From Lichenicoccus sp964246745 (GTDB lineage Bacteria > Pseudomonadota > Alphaproteobacteria > Acetobacterales > Acetobacteraceae), in the NCBI GenBank assembly GCA_964246745.1, contig CAXTRK010000048.1:1-20793 (forward strand): a stretch of 20,793 bases of DNA. The letters are read 5' to 3'. Below the pieces are notes generated by a model that worked only from the letters and a program-made list of their open reading frames with translations, was not told where the DNA came from and did not search any database. Each line of letters starts with the position of its first letter. Position 1 is the first letter of the stretch. Of the stretch, positions 5,993-13,262 are shown piece after piece. The position numbers and the translations under genes were made by a program.

Positions 5993-7585
5993 ATGAACCG
6001 CGACAAAGCGCTCGATCTCGTCGCCCAGGCGGGCAGTTCCCAGGCGGGCGGTTTATGGGACTTCCTTGTCATCGGCGGCGGCGGTACCGGCCTTGGCGTC
6101 GGTGTCGATGCAGCGGCCAGGGGCTACAGGACGTTACTGGTCGAGCAGGCGGATTTCGCCAAGGGCACCTCCAGCCGAAGCACCAAGCTGGTCCATGGCG
6201 GCGTTCGCTACCTCAAGCAGGGCAACATATCGCTGGTGCTGGAGGCGCTCCGCGAGCGCGGGCTTTTGTGCGAGAATGCGCCGCATCTGGTCCAGCATCT
6301 GTCCTTCATCGTGCCGATCTATAGCTGGTGGGAAGGACCGTTCTACGGCATCGGCATGAAGATCTATGATCGTCTCGCTGGAAAGCTTGGTCTCAGTCCC
6401 TCTCATGTGCTTTCCCGCGAGGAGACGCTCGCCCGCATTCCGACCCTGGAGACCGAAGGCCTGCAACGAGGCGTCTCCTACTATGACGGCCAGTTCGACG
6501 ACTCGCGTCTCGCGATCAACCTCGCTCAGACAATGTTTGATCTCGGCGGTGCCGCAATCAACTACATGCAGGTGCGTTCCTTGATCAAGGAGCAGGACCT
6601 GGTCACCGGCGCCGTCGTCCGTGATGTCGAGAGCGGCCGCGACCATCATATTGCCGCCCGCGTGGTGATCAACGCGACAGGGGTATTTTCCGACGGTGTC
6701 CGCCAGATGGACGAGCCTGGCGTGAGAACCGTCCTGGCCGCGAGCCAAGGCACGCACCTCGTTCTGCCAAAGACGTTCCTGCCTGGCGACAGCGCCATCA
6801 TGGTGCCGAACACGCCTGACGGACGCGTGCTGTTCGCGGTGCCCTGGCACGATCACGTCGTTGTCGGCACCACCGACATTCCCGTCGAGACGATCACGCT
6901 GGAGCCGAGTGCCAGCGCGGAGGAAATCGATTTCATCCTGACCAACGTTGCAAAGTATCTCAGCAAGCGGCCGACGCGTGCCGACGTCTTGAGCGTGTAT
7001 GCAGGCTTGCGGCCGCTGGTGAAGGCGGGAGACGCGAAGAGCACGGCCGCGCTGTCGCGTGATCACACCATCCTGATCTCCAATTCCGGGTTGCTGACGA
7101 TCGCTGGCGGCAAGTGGACCACGTACCGCAAGATGGCCCAGGACGCCGTGGATCAAGCGGAGACGATGGCCGGATTGGAGGAGCGGCCGTGCAAGACCGA
7201 GCATCTCCAGATTCATGGTTGGAGCCGACAGGCCATCCATGAGCCAAATCTCCGCGTCTATGGCGCCGACGCGGCGCTGATCCGCGATATCGCCGACAGC
7301 GATCCACGGCTTGCCGAAAAGCTTCACCCGGAGCTGCCCTATACTGGCGCCGAAATCGTCTGGGCGGTACGAGAGGAGATGGCGCGCACGGTGGAAGATG
7401 CGCTGTCGAGGCGGACGCGGGCTCTGCTCCTGGGTGCGAAGGCCAGCATCGAGTGCGCGCCACGGGTGGCCGAGATCATGGCGGGAGAACTCGGTCGGGA
7501 TGCGAAGTGGGCGCGTCAGGCGGTCGAGGAATACCAGCAGGTGGCACGGAACTACGTCATTAGTAATGGTGCCCAACAGAGCTAG
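5993..7585 (+). CDS. glpD: aerobic glycerol-3-phosphate dehydrogenase, FAD-dependent
   Basis: A 530-residue flavoprotein that oxidises sn-glycerol 3-phosphate to dihydroxyacetone phosphate at the inner face of the cytoplasmic membrane and passes electrons to ubiquinone. The FAD-binding Rossmann motif is DFLVIGGGGTGLG (residues 23-35), followed by the GlpD signatures GTSSRSTKLVHGGVRYL (58-74) and YYDGQFDDSRLAI. Further on are GTHLVLP, VVGTTD and, in the FAD-binding C part, the LTIAGGKWTTYRKMA segment. A C-terminal helical domain follows. Length is close to the E. coli protein (501 residues). The ATG at 5993 is preceded only by a weak GGAAAG box. Next to glpR upstream and glpF 24 bases downstream, it is the second gene of the glycerol cluster. 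A much longer open frame runs upstream into glpR but is not coding. Confidence 0.96.
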   Translation: MNRDKALDLVAQAGSSQAGGLWDFLVIGGGGTGLGVGVDAAARGYRTLLVEQADFAKGTSSRSTKLVHGGVRYLKQGNISLVLEALRERGLLCENAPHLVQHLSFIVPIYSWWEGPFYGIGMKIYDRLAGKLGLSPSHVLSREETLARIPTLETEGLQRGVSYYDGQFDDSRLAINLAQTMFDLGGAAINYMQVRSLIKEQDLVTGAVVRDVESGRDHHIAARVVINATGVFSDGVRQMDEPGVRTVLAASQGTHLVLPKTFLPGDSAIMVPNTPDGRVLFAVPWHDHVVVGTTDIPVETITLEPSASAEEIDFILTNVAKYLSKRPTRADVLSVYAGLRPLVKAGDAKSTAALSRDHTILISNSGLLTIAGGKWTTYRKMAQDAVDQAETMAGLEERPCKTEHLQIHGWSRQAIHEPNLRVYGADAALIRDIADSDPRLAEKLHPELPYTGAEIVWAVREEMARTVEDALSRRTRALLLGAKASIECAPRVAEIMAGELGRDAKWARQAVEEYQQVARNYVISNGAQQS

Positions 7586-7609
7586 ATAAAAAAATGATAG
7601 GAGGATCCA

Positions 7610-8452
7610 ATGGCTTATACAAGAACACAGGAGTTCATCGCTGAGTTCTTCGGCACGATGGTTCTTATCCTTTTCGGATGCGGTTCCGTCGCCATGGTGG
7701 TGCTGTTTCCCAGCAACCCGTCGGCGCCAGGAGAGGTTGTGCACGGCGGATACACCAACATCGTTCTTGGATGGGGGCTCGCCGTAACCTTCGGGATTTA
7801 CATTTCCGGAGCGGTCAGCGGCGCGCATCTCAATCCCGCAGTCACCGTCGCGTTTGCCGCCACCGGGCGCTTTCCCTGGTCGAAAGCGCCGCATTACATC
7901 GCGGCGCAATTCGCCGGCGCCTTTGCCGCGGCGGCTTTGCTGTTCGCGGTGTACTATTATCAGTGGATCAAGATCGATCCGAATCTTGACCATACCACCA
8001 AGATCTTCTCGACGTTTCCGGCCATCCCGGGCTTCTGGCCCGGATTTTTCGATCAGGTGGTGGGAACCGCCCTGCTGGTCGGCCTGATCATGGCCGTTGG
8101 CGACAAGTTCAGCAGCCACCCGCCATCCAATCTGTCGCCGATCGTGATCGGGTTGATCGTGCTCGCCATCGGCATCTCCTGGGGCGGCATGCAGGGATAT
8201 GCCATCAATCCTGCCCGTGACCTCGGCCCAAGATTGTTCGCCGTCGTCGCCGGCTTCAAGAATAACGGCCTGACAGATGGCTCCGGCATATGGCTGCCGC
8301 CCTTCCTGGGCCCTCTCGTGGGAGGCGTGCTCGGCGCTTTCGCCTATGACTTGTCCATCGGGCGCGCTCTGCAACGCGCGAATACGACGCGCGGCGCCGT
8401 GTCCGGAATGGATCCGACGCATCGAGAAGCAATGAAAATTCGGAAAGCTTAG
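7610..8452 (+). CDS. glpF: glycerol uptake facilitator (aquaglyceroporin)
   Basis: A 280-residue inner-membrane channel of the MIP/aquaporin family that admits glycerol by facilitated diffusion. Six hydrophobic membrane segments are evident, with the two pore signatures GAHLNPAVTVAF (NPA at residues 75-77) and YAINPARDLGPR (NPAR at 200-203). The Arg and Asp after the second NPA are those typical of glycerol-conducting members. The N terminus is TQEFIAEFFGTMVLILFGCGSVA. A strong AGGAGGA box (7599-7605), inside an unusually A-rich junction after glpD, sets the ATG at 7610. The gene is 10 bases from glpK, the usual partner. Its C-terminal tail (residues 255-280) is hydrophilic and specific to this protein. 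Confidence 0.96.
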   Translation: MAYTRTQEFIAEFFGTMVLILFGCGSVAMVVLFPSNPSAPGEVVHGGYTNIVLGWGLAVTFGIYISGAVSGAHLNPAVTVAFAATGRFPWSKAPHYIAAQFAGAFAAAALLFAVYYYQWIKIDPNLDHTTKIFSTFPAIPGFWPGFFDQVVGTALLVGLIMAVGDKFSSHPPSNLSPIVIGLIVLAIGISWGGMQGYAINPARDLGPRLFAVVAGFKNNGLTDGSGIWLPPFLGPLVGGVLGAFAYDLSIGRALQRANTTRGAVSGMDPTHREAMKIRKA

Positions 8453-8462
8453 GGAGGCATTC

Positions 8463-9950
8463 GTGCGAAATCATCTGCTTGCGCTTGATCAGGGAACCAC
8501 GAGTTCCCGCGCGCTGCTGCTCGACCACGCTGGCAAGGTTATCGGCGTGCGGCAACAGGAGTTCACCCAAATCTTCCCGCAACCGGGCTGGGTCGAGCAC
8601 GATCCGTCCGAGATCTGGTCCTCGCAGATCGGTGTCGCCGTCGAGGTGATCAGCAGGTCCGGCGTGCAGCCGAATGACGTCGCCGCCATCGGCATCACCA
8701 ACCAGCGTGAGACGGCGGTGGTGTGGGACCGCCGCACCGGCGAGCCGGTCTATAACGCGATCGTCTGGCAGGACCGGCGCACGGCGGGAATGTGCGACCG
8801 GATGAAGGCGGACGGCCTGGAGGAAATGGTCCAGAACAAGACCGGCCTGGTCATTGACGCCTATTTCTCCGGCACCAAGGTTGCCTGGATTCTGCAGAAC
8901 GTGCCGGGCGCACGGGACAAGGCGGAACGCGGCGAACTCGCCTTCGGAACCGTCGACGCCTGGTTGATCTGGAAGCTTACCAGCGGCCGCGTCCATGTCA
9001 CCGATGAGACCAACGCGTCGCGCACCATGCTGTTCAACATTCACACACGCACTTGGGACGACGAATTGCTCGAGCAACTCGGCGTGCCGCGTTCGATGCT
9101 GCCAGACGTCAAAAGCTCAAGCGAGGTATACGGCGAATGCGACGGCGCGCTTGCGGGCATTCCGATTGCGGGCATCGCCGGCGATCAGCAATCGGCCTTG
9201 TTCGGGCAGATGTGCAACCAGCCCGGCATGGTCAAGAACACCTATGGCACCGGTTGCTTCATGCTGATGAATACCGGAACCGACCCGGTTCCCTCCAGGA
9301 ACAAGCTCCTGACCACGATCGCCTGGAGGTTGGACGGTCAGACTCAGTATGCCTTGGAAGGCAGCATGTTCATTGCCGGCGCCGTGGTGCAGTGGCTTCG
9401 CGACGGCCTGAAAATCATACGGTCCTCGTCGGAGGTCGAAGCCCTGGCTGCGAGCGTGCCTGACTCCGGCGATGTGTTTCTTGTCCCCGCCTTTGCCGGG
9501 CTGGGCGCGCCGCACTGGGATGCTTACGCGCGCGGCGCAATCGTCGGAATGACCCGTGGAACAACGGATGCGCATCTCGCCAGGGCAGCCCTGGAAGGTG
9601 TCGCCTTCCAGGTTGCCGATATCCTGCTGGCGATGGAGGCGGACTCGGATATCCAGCTCAAGGAACTGCGTGTGGACGGGGGCGCCTCAAACAACAACTT
9701 GCTGATGCAGTTCCAGGCGGATCTGCTCGGCATTCCTGTCATCAGGCCAAAAAACACCGAAACGACGGGCCTCGGCTCAGCCTACATGGCGGCGCTGGCG
9801 GTAGGGTACTACAAGTCCATCAGTGAGGTCGCGTCCCATTGGATCGCCGGACGCACGTTCGAGCCGAGCATGAGCAAGGATCAACGCGAAGCGCTTGGCA
9901 TTCGGTGGAAGAAGGCGCTGCAGCATTCAAGATCATGGATCGAGCCATAG
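8463..9950 (+). CDS. glpK: glycerol kinase
   Basis: A 495-residue FGGY-family kinase that phosphorylates glycerol with ATP to sn-glycerol 3-phosphate, trapping it in the cytosol. Visible motifs are the N-terminal phosphate-binding LALDQGTTSSR, PQPGWVEHDP, GITNQRETAVVWD (the Arg-Glu pair contacts glycerol), AGIAGDQQSALFGQ with its catalytic Asp, VKNTYGTGCF and a C-terminal LRVDGGASNNNLLMQFQADLLG. Length equals the family norm (about 495-505). The start is GTG at 8463, set by a GGGAGG box 5 bases before it; the box overlaps the glpF stop, so translation of the two is coupled. It is the last gene of the glp cluster, and the product is both the GlpD substrate and the expected GlpR inducer. Confidence 0.97.
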   Translation: MRNHLLALDQGTTSSRALLLDHAGKVIGVRQQEFTQIFPQPGWVEHDPSEIWSSQIGVAVEVISRSGVQPNDVAAIGITNQRETAVVWDRRTGEPVYNAIVWQDRRTAGMCDRMKADGLEEMVQNKTGLVIDAYFSGTKVAWILQNVPGARDKAERGELAFGTVDAWLIWKLTSGRVHVTDETNASRTMLFNIHTRTWDDELLEQLGVPRSMLPDVKSSSEVYGECDGALAGIPIAGIAGDQQSALFGQMCNQPGMVKNTYGTGCFMLMNTGTDPVPSRNKLLTTIAWRLDGQTQYALEGSMFIAGAVVQWLRDGLKIIRSSSEVEALAASVPDSGDVFLVPAFAGLGAPHWDAYARGAIVGMTRGTTDAHLARAALEGVAFQVADILLAMEADSDIQLKELRVDGGASNNNLLMQFQADLLGIPVIRPKNTETTGLGSAYMAALAVGYYKSISEVASHWIAGRTFEPSMSKDQREALGIRWKKALQHSRSWIEP

Positions 9951-9975
9951 TCGAAGCCGCTTGACGAAAGGGTGT

Positions 9976-10017
9976 CCAGAGGGCGACCGCCCTCTGGCGG
10001 GTCCGGGCAGAGCCCGG
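9976..10017 (+). repeat. paired hairpins after glpK, REP-like element or terminator
   Basis: Two hairpins lie in tandem. The first has a perfect 9-bp stem CCAGAGGGC/GCCCTCTGG with loop GACC (9976-9997). The second has a perfect 6-bp stem CCGGGC/GCCCGG with loop AGA (10003-10017). No T-run follows, so it is not a textbook intrinsic terminator, but it sits 25 bases after the glpK stop and could stop or stabilise the glp mRNA. The arrangement resembles extragenic palindromes that I associate with Acetobacteraceae genomes; that link is from memory and unverified. Confidence 0.6.
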
Positions 10018-10101
10018 CTCTGTTCCGCCCGCAGGGAGCATCTAGCAAGTGGCCAGACTTCCAGCTAAGATAGTTCAGAAGGCAAGGAGTGCCCGCGGCG
10101 A

Positions 10102-11268
10102 ATGACGGCGGCGATCATTGTGGGCGCCGGGCGCGGACGGCGCATGGGCGGCCCGATTCCAAAACAATATCGCAGTCTGGACAGCATTGCGGTCATCCGT
10201 CACACGCTTCTCGCCTTCCTCCGGCATTCCGAGATCAGCCAGGTGCAGTCGGTGATTCATCCGGCGGATCAGGGTCTCTACGAGGAGGCGACCGCGGGCC
10301 TGTCGTTACCGGCGCCGGTGATCGGCGGCAACACGCGCCAGGAGTCCGTGCGCTTCGGACTGGAAAGCCTCGCGGCCAACCCTCCCCGGAAGGTCATCAT
10401 CCATGACGCGGTGCGGCCGTTCGTGGAGCAGGAGACAATCAGCGCGGTCATCGCCGCACTCGATCGTGTTCCCGCCGTGATCACCGGGCTCAGCGTTCCC
10501 GATACACTGAAACGCTGCCGCGACGGGTTCATTACCGAGACGGTCGACCGCACCGACACGTGGCGGGCGCAGACGCCGCAGGGTTTTCATTTCGCGGAAA
10601 TCCTCAAGGCGCATGAGGAGGTGCACTACCGCGACCCGACTCGCGCCGATCTCACCGACGACTCGCTGGTCATCGAGAAATATGGCCTGCGTGTCGCGAT
10701 CATCGAGGGCAGCGAGGACAATTTCAAGATTACCACGGAGCGCGACCTGGAGCGCGCGGAACTGATCCTACAGCGCGGACGCCAGGAGAATCATGCCGGC
10801 TGGGGATTCGATTTCCACGCCTTCGGGGCGGGCGATCATGTCGTCATGTGCGGCATTCCGATTGCGCATCATCAGGGCATTCCGCGCAGCCATAATGCCG
10901 ACATCCCGCTTAACGCGGTGACGGACGCGCTGCTCGGCACGGTGGGAAGCGCGCCTCAAGCCGCGCATTTCCAGCCGGACATGCCCGGCTTCCGCGGCAA
11001 GACGTCGGACTATTTCGTCCGCCAGGCGGTCTCCCTGGTGTCGATGAAGGGCGGCCGCATCGTGCATCTGGATCTCACGATCCTTTCCGCCGCCCCGGAG
11101 ATCGCGCCACACCTTGAAACCATGATCAGGCGGCTCGCCGCTCTGCTCTCGATCAGTGCTTCCCGGATCAACATCAAGCAGGCGACGAGCCATCAGACCG
11201 GCCATTTCGGCCGCGGCGACGGCATTGGGGCGCAATGCCTAGTCACGACACAGTTTCCTGCGATCTAG
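10102..11268 (+). CDS. IspDF-like protein with intact IspD and degenerate IspF domain
   Basis: A 388-residue protein shaped like the bifunctional IspDF enzymes of the MEP isoprenoid pathway. The IspD half (1-225) looks functional: GAGRGRRMGG and PKQY (Lys21) for CTP binding, TRQESVRFGL, IIHDAVRPF (100-108), PDTLKR, TWRAQTPQGF and FKITTERDLERAE. The IspF half (232-388) keeps GFDFH (Asp237, His239), yet Asn271 replaces the third zinc-ligand His, SHN replaces HSD at 263-265, Pro285 replaces a substrate-site Asp, and ATSHQTG replaces the TTTEKLG loop. It is therefore probably not the housekeeping IspDF. An AAGGAG box lies upstream at an unusually long spacing of 13 bases. It follows the glp cluster after the hairpins. 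It could be a cytidylyltransferase for another polyol phosphate, but that is speculation. Confidence 0.8.
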   Translation: MTAAIIVGAGRGRRMGGPIPKQYRSLDSIAVIRHTLLAFLRHSEISQVQSVIHPADQGLYEEATAGLSLPAPVIGGNTRQESVRFGLESLAANPPRKVIIHDAVRPFVEQETISAVIAALDRVPAVITGLSVPDTLKRCRDGFITETVDRTDTWRAQTPQGFHFAEILKAHEEVHYRDPTRADLTDDSLVIEKYGLRVAIIEGSEDNFKITTERDLERAELILQRGRQENHAGWGFDFHAFGAGDHVVMCGIPIAHHQGIPRSHNADIPLNAVTDALLGTVGSAPQAAHFQPDMPGFRGKTSDYFVRQAVSLVSMKGGRIVHLDLTILSAAPEIAPHLETMIRRLAALLSISASRINIKQATSHQTGHFGRGDGIGAQCLVTTQFPAI

Positions 11269-11275
11269 GTCGGGA

Positions 11276-11599
11276 TCAGTCGTCCTTTTCAGCCGCCTCG
11301 GTGAGCGCCTCGCCGAGCGCCTTGATCTTCTCGGCGTTCTTGCTGTCGGACTTGCCGGCGATCGTCACCGTCTCCTTGCCCAGCTTGAGGACCAGCTTCC
11401 TGATCGCCTTGTCATCGATCTCCTTGGCCTGCAGGTGCTTCTTGAGACTGTCCAGGTCCTTGACGATCGTTTTGGCGCCGGGAGCCTCGACCTTTTCAAG
11501 CGTCTCCTCCCAGGCCTCGATGTTTTTCACCGCGGCCGAGACGGTGAAGCTCTTTATCCCGCTCTTGATATGCTTGATGGTGGCATCGAACTGCGGCAT
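11276..11599 (-). CDS. small Lys/Glu-rich hypothetical protein
   Basis: A 107-residue soluble protein that I do not recognise. It is rich in Lys, Glu, Asp and Ala, with predicted helical heptad-like stretches (residues 25-60 and 85-105), one Trp, no Cys and no signal peptide or membrane segment. The start ATG at 11599 is supported by an AAAGGA box 7 bases upstream. It is the third gene of a run with the SDR and the DUF892 protein, 47 bases after the latter, so a shared role in stress or stationary-phase physiology is plausible. It ends 7 bases from the convergent ispDF-like gene. A real gene is likely from its start signal, position and the absence of a competing frame. Confidence 0.7.
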   Translation of the reverse strand: MPQFDATIKHIKSGIKSFTVSAAVKNIEAWEETLEKVEAPGAKTIVKDLDSLKKHLQAKEIDDKAIRKLVLKLGKETVTIAGKSDSKNAEKIKALGEALTEAAEKDD

Positions 11600-11646
11600 C
11601 TGAAAATCCTTTCGTTAAGGGCGTGGGTGACGGTGCGGATGGGCGC

Positions 11647-12144
11647 TTACGCTGCTTGCTGCATGAGATAGGCGTGCACGAAGCTGGGAATATGATTGCC
11701 CAGCCAGTCACCCATCTCCTGCTCCTCTTTCATTGACTGCTCGAGAACCGGAATGTCGTCGGTGGCGCCGGCTGCCTGCGCAAGTGTGATGAGCACCTTG
11801 TAGGAACCGATTTCGTAAGCCTTGAAGCCGACAGCCGCAAGCACGTCCTTCAGCACCTCGTCCGGCGCGACAGCGTGCGTGAACCCGGCTACGCTTGCAA
11901 CCGTGCCGGCGACCGCCTCCTTGGCCAACGAGGCGCGGCTCTCGTGCTTGGCCAACAACTTGTCCAGCCGGGCGGCCTGCTCCGTCGATCGCGACCTTTC
12001 CTTGGCCATCTGCGTGTGCAGTTCCGGGTAGGGCTGCATACGGCTCAGCTCGTTCTTGACCGTGCCGATCGCCTGCGTCTCAACGGCATGCTGGTTGCGC
12101 AAGCCGGTCAGATAGACCTTCATGGCGGTATTTGAGTCGCTCAC
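11647..12144 (-). CDS. DUF892 (YciE/YciF family) ferritin-like protein
   Basis: A 165-residue all-helical protein of the YciE/YciF (DUF892) family, which adopts a ferritin-like four-helix bundle and is linked to stress responses in enterobacteria; a biochemical activity is not established. Family features are the opening VYLTGLRNQHAVETQAI, the paired acidic positions in each half (such as Glu22 and Glu49, then Glu111 and Glu141-142) that could bind a di-metal centre, and the KAYEIGSYKVLITLAQAAG helix. The start is GTG at 12144: an AAGGAG box lies 6 bases before it and it overlaps the SDR stop as GTGA. An ATG at 12123 is an alternative but lacks such a box. Overlap with the SDR implies one operon. 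Confidence 0.88.
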   Translation of the reverse strand: MSDSNTAMKVYLTGLRNQHAVETQAIGTVKNELSRMQPYPELHTQMAKERSRSTEQAARLDKLLAKHESRASLAKEAVAGTVASVAGFTHAVAPDEVLKDVLAAVGFKAYEIGSYKVLITLAQAAGATDDIPVLEQSMKEEQEMGDWLGNHIPSFVHAYLMQQAA

Positions 12145-13178
12145 ATCTCTCTCCTTGATGGTGAAAACGTCGGGAGTGCCAGCCCAGCCAGGGCCAGTGC
12201 GATCAAGCCTGTTACGGCGGCGAAGGTTGCCGCAGGGTGAAGCTGAGCTTCCAGCGCCAGGCTGGTCCTGCGTGTCATCGGGCGCAGGCTGCTATTCTCG
12301 GACATGTCCTCGCGGGGCTCGTAGAGGTTGTCGCGCGCTTTCGGATTGCCGGGGTTCTTTGTCGTCATGGTGGCGTGGCCGATCCGCGCGGCAATCCAAT
12401 CCATCGCCTTCGGCGCAATCCGGTTGGCGATCACCACGCTGATCCCTCCCGCACCGCCGATGGCGAGATCACGAACAGGAGTTTCAGCGGCATGGGCAAC
12501 GGCGCGAGCAACGAGGCGAGGATCGTAGGCTGGCGGCGGGTTTCGGGTTCCGGGTGCATCCATGCGGTTGCGGCTGTGATCGGTAAAGGGCGTGTTGATC
12601 GCCGCCGGCTTGATCAGGGTGAACGAGATCGGCTGCCGCTCCGCTTCCGCTTCGCGTCGGAATGCCTCGGTGAATCCCTTGATCGCGAATTTCGCCGCGC
12701 AATAGGCGCCCTGATACGGAAAGGCGACCTCGCCGAGCACGCTGCCGATGTTGATGATCGCCCCGCCCGTATGCTTCAGCCGCTCCGCTGCGATCAGCGT
12801 GCCGTGTACCGTCCCCCAATAGATGACATCAAACAGCCGGCGCTGATCTTGCAGCGACACGGTATCGAGCCGGCCGTAGATGAAGGCGCCCGCGTCGTTT
12901 ACCCAGGTGTCAAATCCGCCGAACGCCTCGACGGCTTTGGCAGCGGCGGCGTCAAGCTCCGCCTTGTCCGCGACATCGGCGACAGCGAACTCGGCCTGCC
13001 CGCCGCGCGCACGGATCTCCTCCCTCGCAGTGCGTAATGCGTCCTCGTTACGGGCGATCAGGAATAGCTTGGTGCCGCTTTCCGCCAGCAGCCTGGCTGT
13101 CACCAGCCCGATGCCTGACGTGGCTCCGGTCAGTACGACGACTTGCTCAGGCAGCGGTTTGAGCCTCGTTCTGGCCAT
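12141..13178 (-). CDS. short-chain dehydrogenase/reductase with C-terminal membrane anchor
   Basis: A 345-residue NAD(P)-dependent SDR. The cofactor motif TGATSGIG is at residues 17-24, NDAG at 94-97, catalytic Ser146 in NIGSVLG, and the active-site Tyr159-x3-Lys163 in YCAAK. After the catalytic domain (to about 260) comes a polar linker (265-310) and a hydrophobic segment near 318-338, suggesting attachment to the inner membrane. The start ATG is backed by GGAG 8 bases upstream. Family members of this longer kind are often called SDR family oxidoreductases with unknown substrate. It leads a three-gene unit with the DUF892 protein (4-base overlap) and the 107-residue protein. Substrate cannot be inferred. 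Confidence 0.88.
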   Translation of the reverse strand: MARTRLKPLPEQVVVLTGATSGIGLVTARLLAESGTKLFLIARNEDALRTAREEIRARGGQAEFAVADVADKAELDAAAAKAVEAFGGFDTWVNDAGAFIYGRLDTVSLQDQRRLFDVIYWGTVHGTLIAAERLKHTGGAIINIGSVLGEVAFPYQGAYCAAKFAIKGFTEAFRREAEAERQPISFTLIKPAAINTPFTDHSRNRMDAPGTRNPPPAYDPRLVARAVAHAAETPVRDLAIGGAGGISVVIANRIAPKAMDWIAARIGHATMTTKNPGNPKARDNLYEPREDMSENSSLRPMTRRTSLALEAQLHPAATFAAVTGLIALALAGLALPTFSPSRREM

Positions 13179-13262
13179 CCAAGCGACTCCGGTTGCGTGT
13201 GGCTAAACCACGATTACGCGCGCGAGTTGCCGAGAATCATTTCTTGGTCGAACTTCCGCCCC

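Noticed and set aside
6024..6050. Two copies of CCCAGGCGGGC near the start of glpD
   Set aside because: The short direct repeat encodes a Gln-Ala-Gly repeat in a flexible N terminus and has no sign of regulatory or mobile origin.
6134..8422. A 762-residue open frame on the minus strand opposite glpD and glpF
   Set aside because: It is antisense to two firmly identified genes, and its translation is rich in Arg, His, Asp and Gln with no recognisable domain. Long antisense frames are expected in GC-rich DNA with strong third-position bias.
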